Of a DNA stretch of 64,000 nt, positions 58,407-64,000 are shown piece by piece. Every line of letters starts with the position of its first letter. Positions within the stretch are counted from its first letter, which is position 1. The notes under the pieces were generated by a model, which saw nothing but the letters and a program-made list of their open reading frames with translations, did no database searches and had not been told where the DNA came from. The translations under genes and the position numbers were made by a program. The stretch is from Isoetes taiwanensis (lineage: Eukaryota > Streptophyta > Lycopodiopsida > Isoetales > Isoetaceae): contig JAJEKV010000017.1 in the NCBI GenBank assembly GCA_021234155.1, positions 3,268,024 through 3,332,023 of the forward strand, read 5' to 3'.

Positions 58407-61400
58407 GAATTGAAGACCCTCAACCTGTTGGCTTGGAACATACATGGTTTCTCTGAAACGAAGGTATTGAGTAACATGAATTGTTTTCGTGAATATGAAA
58501 TTCTTCTATTGACAGAGACTTGGGAGCATGAAACCAGCAGACTTACTGACATCCCTGGCTTTACCTTATTGGAATCACTATGGAATGATCAAAATGGTAG
58601 CAGAAGAGGATGGGGAGGTATTGCCTGCTTTGCCAAACATGAAATCTGCAAGGTAATTAAGGTTGTTAAAAAATGTGAGCATAAGCAATTCTTATGGATC
58701 TGCTTGCATGATCGCATATATATTGCATTGGTATACTATGCGCCTCTTGAACCTTATCCAGCACCCATTCTATGCATTATCAGCTGACATTTGCTACTTT
58801 CGGACCAAAGTCCCGGTGTATATTATAGGTGACATGAATGGGAGATTGGGAGACAAACAAGCTGTTATTCTTGCAGGAGAGGATAATCTTCTATGGCTGC
58901 AGGAGCATACAGATATTGCTTATGGACAGATATCCCGAGATGTGCATGGTATTAACCGCATGGGTGAGCATATACTAAACTTATGTGAAGCATTTGATAT
59001 GATCATATACAATGGCACAGAAACATTTCCATCTTCCAGCAGTTTCACATGCTTTCAACCGAATGGTATGAGTGTTGTAGACTTTCTTCTTGGCAGCCCA
59101 GACAATATGCATTTGGTGACTAAATTCCAAGTCTTTGATCAGCATGTAGACTCAGACCATGCGCAGCTCGCACTCCAGCTGAAGCTGCCAACTCCACGTG
59201 CTTGCATAAGAGGTAAAACTCCTCCTAAACTCCGCTTATCATATAAGCTTGCAGAGGATTATGAAAAAAGCTTGACTGCTGCTATTGAGAAAGCTGAGTG
59301 GCCAGATAACCTTGATGATAAAGCTGAACTCTTGAAGAAACTAATTCTTAATGCTGCGAAAGACACATTTGGCTCCATGCAATGCTCAAACAGGAACTAT
59401 AAATCAAAGAAGTGGTATGATGCAGAATGTATAGCAGCTAAGCATGCTTTTCGTAGTGCTACTGACAAAGCTGCATCAAGGAGAGATTATAGGAACTTAA
59501 TCAAAAGAAAGAAAAGGAAGTGGCTCAGGGAACACCATAAAAAAGTGATAGAGCAGATTGAGACGGATCCAAAAATGTTCTGGAAAAAGTTAAAGCCCCA
59601 AACAGGTATTGGGGATTTTACCCAAACAGACTTGGTGCAATGGGTAAACACATATGGGTAAATGCAGTGTTCCTATCTTTCACCTCTCAGACGTCAAGGA
59701 TGCTTTGAAAAGGATGGAGAATAATAAAGCAGCGGATACAAACGGGCTTAGCATTGAGTTGCTTAAATGGGGAGGCAATGCATTGTGTGAAAAACTTGTA
59801 GAATTTTGCAATTCTACACCGCTGACCCGGCCGTTTTCCGGCAGATTGAGACTAAGTAGAGTAGTGCCGCAGCATAAAGCAGGAGACAAAGATGACGTAA
59901 AGAACTACCGCACCATCCTTATCAGTAATGTGTTTGCAAAGGTGTTTGCATCTATGATTGAGAAAGCAATTGCAGAATGGGCGGACGAAAATGAAATAAG
60001 GGCATATGGACAAGCTGGGTTTAGATCTGATCACTCAACTATAGACCATTTGGTCGCATTGGCGGTAATCGAAGGAGCAAAAGGGGTGAGAAATAAAAGA
60101 TTCCTTGCATTTATAGATCTAGCCAAAGCTTTTGACAGAGTAGACAGAGGAGACCTTGTCGCCGCTTGGAGATGCTTGATGTGCCTTTGAGCTTAGACAA
60201 GCGGTGGCTTATCTCTATGAAAGTGTCCCCGATAGACCTCTTTTTCCATTCAAACATGACATGCACATTGCCAAGACAATAGGTGTGAAACAGGGATGCC
60301 CCCTGCTCTCCCACTCTTTTGGTTTATATATTGACTAATTAGAAGGATGGCTGGAGAGGATGGGCTGCATGGGTGCTAGACTTGGCAAATACATCATTCG
60401 ATATTGCTTTTCGCAGATGATATCGCGGTTTATATCAAAGACCGCAGTACGACTCCAAAGATCACTTAAATGTGTTGCGCAATTTTTATGCAGCATAAGG
60501 GGATGACAATTAATGCTAGTAAATCCAAAATCATGATCCCGGTACACGAAAAGCGTAAGTCTTCTCCGTCAAGCGCACACCACTTGAGCAGGTATCTAAT
60601 TATAAGTATCTAGGGATTGAAATATCCGATAATTATAATTGGAATATGGCTGCTGAAAAGCGCATCGTGGGGCTTAGAGCTCTTTATAGCATGATACATA
60701 TGTGCGGGTTAACAATCTCGCACCGGGAGCTCGGTTACTATATGACATTCAAGTTAAGACAATTGTGTTTTTATGGATGCCGTGTTTGGGCACCTGGGCC
60801 ATAAAAAAAAGTGGGAAAAAATTGAAAAGGTTCGTAAACGCTTCTTAATGACGAGCTTACCGGCAAGATCCGCACTCCATACCATGTAATGCTTGCAGAG
60901 GGTCGGAATGCTTCCTCTCGAGGTTGAAGCCCTTTGTCGAACAATTGCTTATGTGAACAGACTAAAAACACTTCCTAATGACAAAGTTGCCATGCCAAGC
61001 TATGATGCATTCGAATCCAAAGGCCGGTATAACTCAAGATGCAAGTGGGCGGGCTACCGGGAATGGGAGGGTCTTTTTGGCCAACTTCTGATAAACTGAA
61101 AGATATTAGAGAGTATGTTATGCCCAAGGTCTTGGCGAAGATGTGGACCATTGATGAAACGGAAGTCAAAAAGCACTTTTATAAGACTGAAGTCAATCCG
61201 ATGGACACATACAAGGAACAATCTTACCTATTGGCAGATATTAGCAGGAATAACCAGATGGTGATTTCTCAACTAAGAACGGCTTCACACCATCTTCATG
61301 TTGAGACTGGTAGGTGGTATGATGTACCTCGATATGAGCGCTATTGCCCAAGCTGCCTTGATCCAAAGGTTGAAACTGAATCCCATACATTTTTAGAGTG

Positions 61401-61581
61401 CCCTGCCTATGAATATATCAGGAATAAGTATGCCCTAGAGTGTTCTACTTTGTTAGAACTTTTATCTCTCCCACCAAACCTTCTGAGTTCTTATTTGAAG
61501 GAAGTTTTGAAAGAGAGGAGTGAAATATTGGAATTATTTGTGAATATGAGTACTTTTGATGAGAATGGTGCCTTTGATTAG
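58407..61581 (+). pseudogene. LINE C ORF2: endonuclease and reverse transcriptase, frame-broken
   Basis: The endonuclease starts LNLLAWNIHGFSETKVLSNM, LLLTETWEHETSRLTDIPGF and, after a shift near 58770, VPVYIIGDMNGRLGD, YNGTETFPSSSSFTCFQPNG, VVDFLL and VDSDHAQL (the catalytic SDH). The RT reads MENNKAADTNGLSIELLKWG, RVVPQHKAGDKDDVKNYRT, YGQAGFRSDHSTIDHL, FLAFIDLAKAFDRVDR, then VKQGCPLLSHSFGLYID, and in another frame ILLFADDIAVYIKD, so the FADD box survives. The C-terminus has CPSC..ESHTFLECPAYEYI. At least four frame changes or stops are needed to join these. Confidence 0.85.
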
Positions 61582-61649
61582 CACCTCAAAAAAGTATTGA
61601 CGATGTAATTTTCGCCATATGGGCCTGGGGGTCTAAAATGGTGTGATAA

Positions 61650-61789
<140 letters not shown>

Positions 61790-63086
61790 ACAATCTCTGC
61801 TACACAGGTACAGAATGACAAAATGCTTAGTGCCAATGATTGCCACATTACCTCTAAGGAGACACCATTTCAAGGAAATCTTGTGCAGGAAAGGGAATAT
61901 AATGCTCGTGCCAGCTTCCAAGACAAGGCTGATATGTGCATGATATTCCTGTTATCATAAAAGGGGCTGCACAAGAAAATAACATCATAAATGTATTGTC
62001 TGAAACTGCAAAGGAACCACAAATTTTCACAGATTTATGTAATGTTTATGGCAAATTCGAATAGTGGCATAAACAAGACATGTAAGTAGCTTCAATGCAA
62101 TTGTACAAGACAACAAATGTGACAAGAGACGTAGACCTAAAGATCTCATGCCCTACAATCAACATAACTTCTCTAAATGTTGTCTTTGAGCATAAAACGT
62201 CACATGCGACTGATTTGAAAACTTGGTTGGCGCAGATAACAAGAAAATTTTGTCCAGGAAAGGTAAATACACTTTCCCTTTGCCTTTTCTGACGATTTTC
62301 GCAATTTTAAGACGAAAAGCTCCAATTTCTTCTCCATTCATGTTATGCAGAAAATCTACCAACATAAACCCAACAATATAAAGAAATATAAAAATCCCAA
62401 AGGAAAGTGCATATAACCTTAACCTGCCTTCATTCTGAAAGGCATTGCAGAACATGGTTCAAGATGGTCCTCTGAGCTCACCCTATCATTTGCTTTCATT
62501 GCAGTACGTCAGAAATTCTGGCTGTAAAATATAACCGGATCTTATTCTCATCTCACAAATGCAGATTAGAAAGAAGCTTTCTGTTTTGTATTCAATTCAA
62601 TCCAATTATTCTTTCTAGTCCGTATTTTTGTTGTTTTTCCTTTTCTGGCATTGTTACCAACACCACACAAAGTGCATTTAAATTAATGAGCTGAATTGAT
62701 CATTATTTGTTGCCATTAATGTGTGCCCAATCAGAAACCGTTTTTTTATAACTTAAAGATTTGTGAAGGTTTTGTCTGGTATTCGTATCAAAATACGTAC
62801 AAAGATGACGATGGCATCTCGATATTGGAAAGAAGCAGTATTTTTTTTTCATAAGGTGGAACGGCAGATAGGAGCTCGCGTGCAGCCTGGGCATATGGCG
62901 ATCAGGGAGGGCGATACTAATTTGGTACTTTGCAGGTGTCGGCATGGTCATGTGGACGAGATGGGAATCGTCCGGATTGTTTTTGTTTGTTACTTGTACT
63001 AGGCTGGCATACATAGAGGTGAGCGACTTCCTGTGTTCTCTTTGTTTTCTTGGTTTTCTTTGTGTTCTTGGTTTTCTTTGTGATCA
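61790..63086. other. No recognisable gene
   Basis: AT-rich. The stretch 63020-63080 has tandem TTTTCTTTGTGTTCTTGG-like repeats just before the Replitron-like ATG and may be an intron or leader. Nothing else is recognised. Confidence 0.4.
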
Positions 63087-63860
63087 TGTCTATGAGAAGA
63101 GCAGCCAGAAAGGGCAAGACTCTCGCTGCTGCCCATGTGCCCATCTCTGGTTCCATGCCTGTGGATTCAGGTTCTACGCAGACCGATAATTCCCCTACCA
63201 TGCCTAATCCTGCCATGCCCAGTCTTGCAATGAACTTGGAGGCAATTGATGTCTCTCAGAACACCGGGTTGTCTGGGCAAGTTGTCCCGCTCAGTTTCTT
63301 TGATGCCCTTTCATCATTTTGTGACAGAAGGTGTGTGGCTGGTGCTGTTGCTCTGGAAAGGGGGTCTTCTGCAGACCACCTTCATGTCCAAGCTGTGCTA
63401 AGAGCCCACTATAAGAGACCAAGGGCTTTGAATGAGGCTTTTAAGAGGGATTTCAATTGGCACTCCAAGCCAACCAGTGTTGTTTTTAGTGTGCAAAGTG
63501 CTGAAGAATAAAAGGTTACACTGCTTTGAGGGCATGTTGGGGTATTGTATGAAAGACTTAGGTAAGATGCACTATTCTTGCCATCTCCATGACATATCTG
63601 AATCCATGGTTGAGAAGGGGAAGGATCTCTATCTAAGATGGGGTGCTGGGAACACAAAAGGCCTGTGTGTATTGGACAACAAGAATCTGCTGAATAAGGC
63701 AGCACACTTTGTATTTCATCATGGTGGCCGTAGACTCACCCCTAGCTTGACATTTATTGTTTGCGTGATGCCCGTAAGTGGAAAGTACACTTTGAGCAAG
63801 AGCTAGATCATTCCTTCCAACAAAGGCTCGTGTGAATGAGCACGAGTTCGTGGCCGCTTG
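63087..63860 (+). pseudogene. Replitron-like HUH endonuclease fragment
   Basis: From ATG at 63087 the frame gives a basic start (MSMRRAARKGKTLAAAHVPI), a Met/Pro/Ser-rich linker, then VVPLSFFDALSSFCDRRCVA, GAVALERGSSADHLHVQAVL. HLH in ADHLHVQ is an HUH motif. After a frameshift near 63500 it continues KNKRLHCFEGMLGYCMKDLG then KMHY, with the conserved GYCxKDxGxxHY tyrosine motif. A further frame change near 63740 gives YCLRDARKWKVHFEQELDHS. HUH followed by this Tyr motif is characteristic of Replitron transposases, which cut and join single-stranded DNA. The helicase-like domain that defines Helitrons is absent. Confidence 0.75.
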
Positions 63861-64000
63861 AGGGTTCTCTTTGAACCCCGCCCACCGCATGCCATCCGAT
63901 GTTAGGACTATCCCGCTTGGTTTGCCCGCAGGTATGTGGTCGGGGAAACGTAATGGCCCCGGCTCCGTAGTACCGGATGATTCCGCGCCATCCGATGAGA
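63861..64000. other. Replitron flank, window edge
   Basis: GC-richer than the preceding DNA, with GCCATCCGATG repeated (63892 and 63989). The element may continue past the window. Confidence 0.4.

Overview
The window is nuclear DNA from a land plant. It holds introns with GT..AG borders, remnants of plant gene families (L-type-lectin-like receptor kinase, dirigent protein, PPR protein, ubiquitin-specific protease, CAMK/CDPK-like kinase), CACTA, LTR, LINE and SINE elements, long microsatellites and satellite arrays. Ordinary host genes are few and mostly broken. The mix of plant gene families with a Replitron-like HUH element and a bacterial-type methyltransferase element would fit a large, repeat-rich seed-free plant such as a fern. 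That lineage guess is inference from style, not proof.

Layout. 1-8.8 kb: a foldback with GTCACGCGTGAC-type motifs, CACTA-like scraps, a decayed receptor-kinase domain, a LINE fragment and an inverted pair of small related ORFs. 8.8-12.4 and 23.8-25.9 kb: two halves of one satellite array, split by an 11.4-kb foreign block at about 12.4-23.8 kb. That block is the most interesting part. It carries two divergent genes on either side of a shared promoter. On the minus strand is a proline-rich/DUF7869-like protein. On the plus strand is an eight-exon gene for a ParB-like domain joined to a beta-class DNA N4/N6 methyltransferase. Twenty-nine copies of a 14-bp palindrome (GTATAAATTTATAC) lie in the promoter and introns of the methyltransferase gene, spaced about 28-32 bp apart, and I saw none elsewhere in the window.

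26-35 kb: a CACTA TNP2 fragment, then a minus-strand LINE (about 27.1-34.96 kb) split by a young 3.0-kb non-autonomous LTR retrotransposon with identical-looking 358-bp LTRs and a CAACC target duplication. 35.5-37.5 kb: a tRNA-derived SINE and a CACTA right end. 38.0-42.9 kb: two roughly 2-kb LTRs head to head as a giant inverted repeat. 42.9-44.9 kb: three tandem 680-bp repeats. 46-49.1 kb: two broken dirigent genes and a kinase gene with one in-frame stop. 50-57 kb: LINE, PPR and USP remnants, a (GT)n tract, a second LINE copy and a 117-bp tandem repeat. 57.7-61.8 kb: a third, nearly full-length LINE ending in a 140-bp (TTA)n tail. 63.1-63.9 kb: a Replitron-like HUH endonuclease fragment.

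The working hypothesis is that the 12.4-23.8 kb block is a mobile or virus-derived element. Its ParB-methyltransferase protein may recognise the palindrome arrays, as ParB does parS or a methyltransferase its site, giving self-regulation, segregation or self-marking. The gene pair now shows signs of decay.
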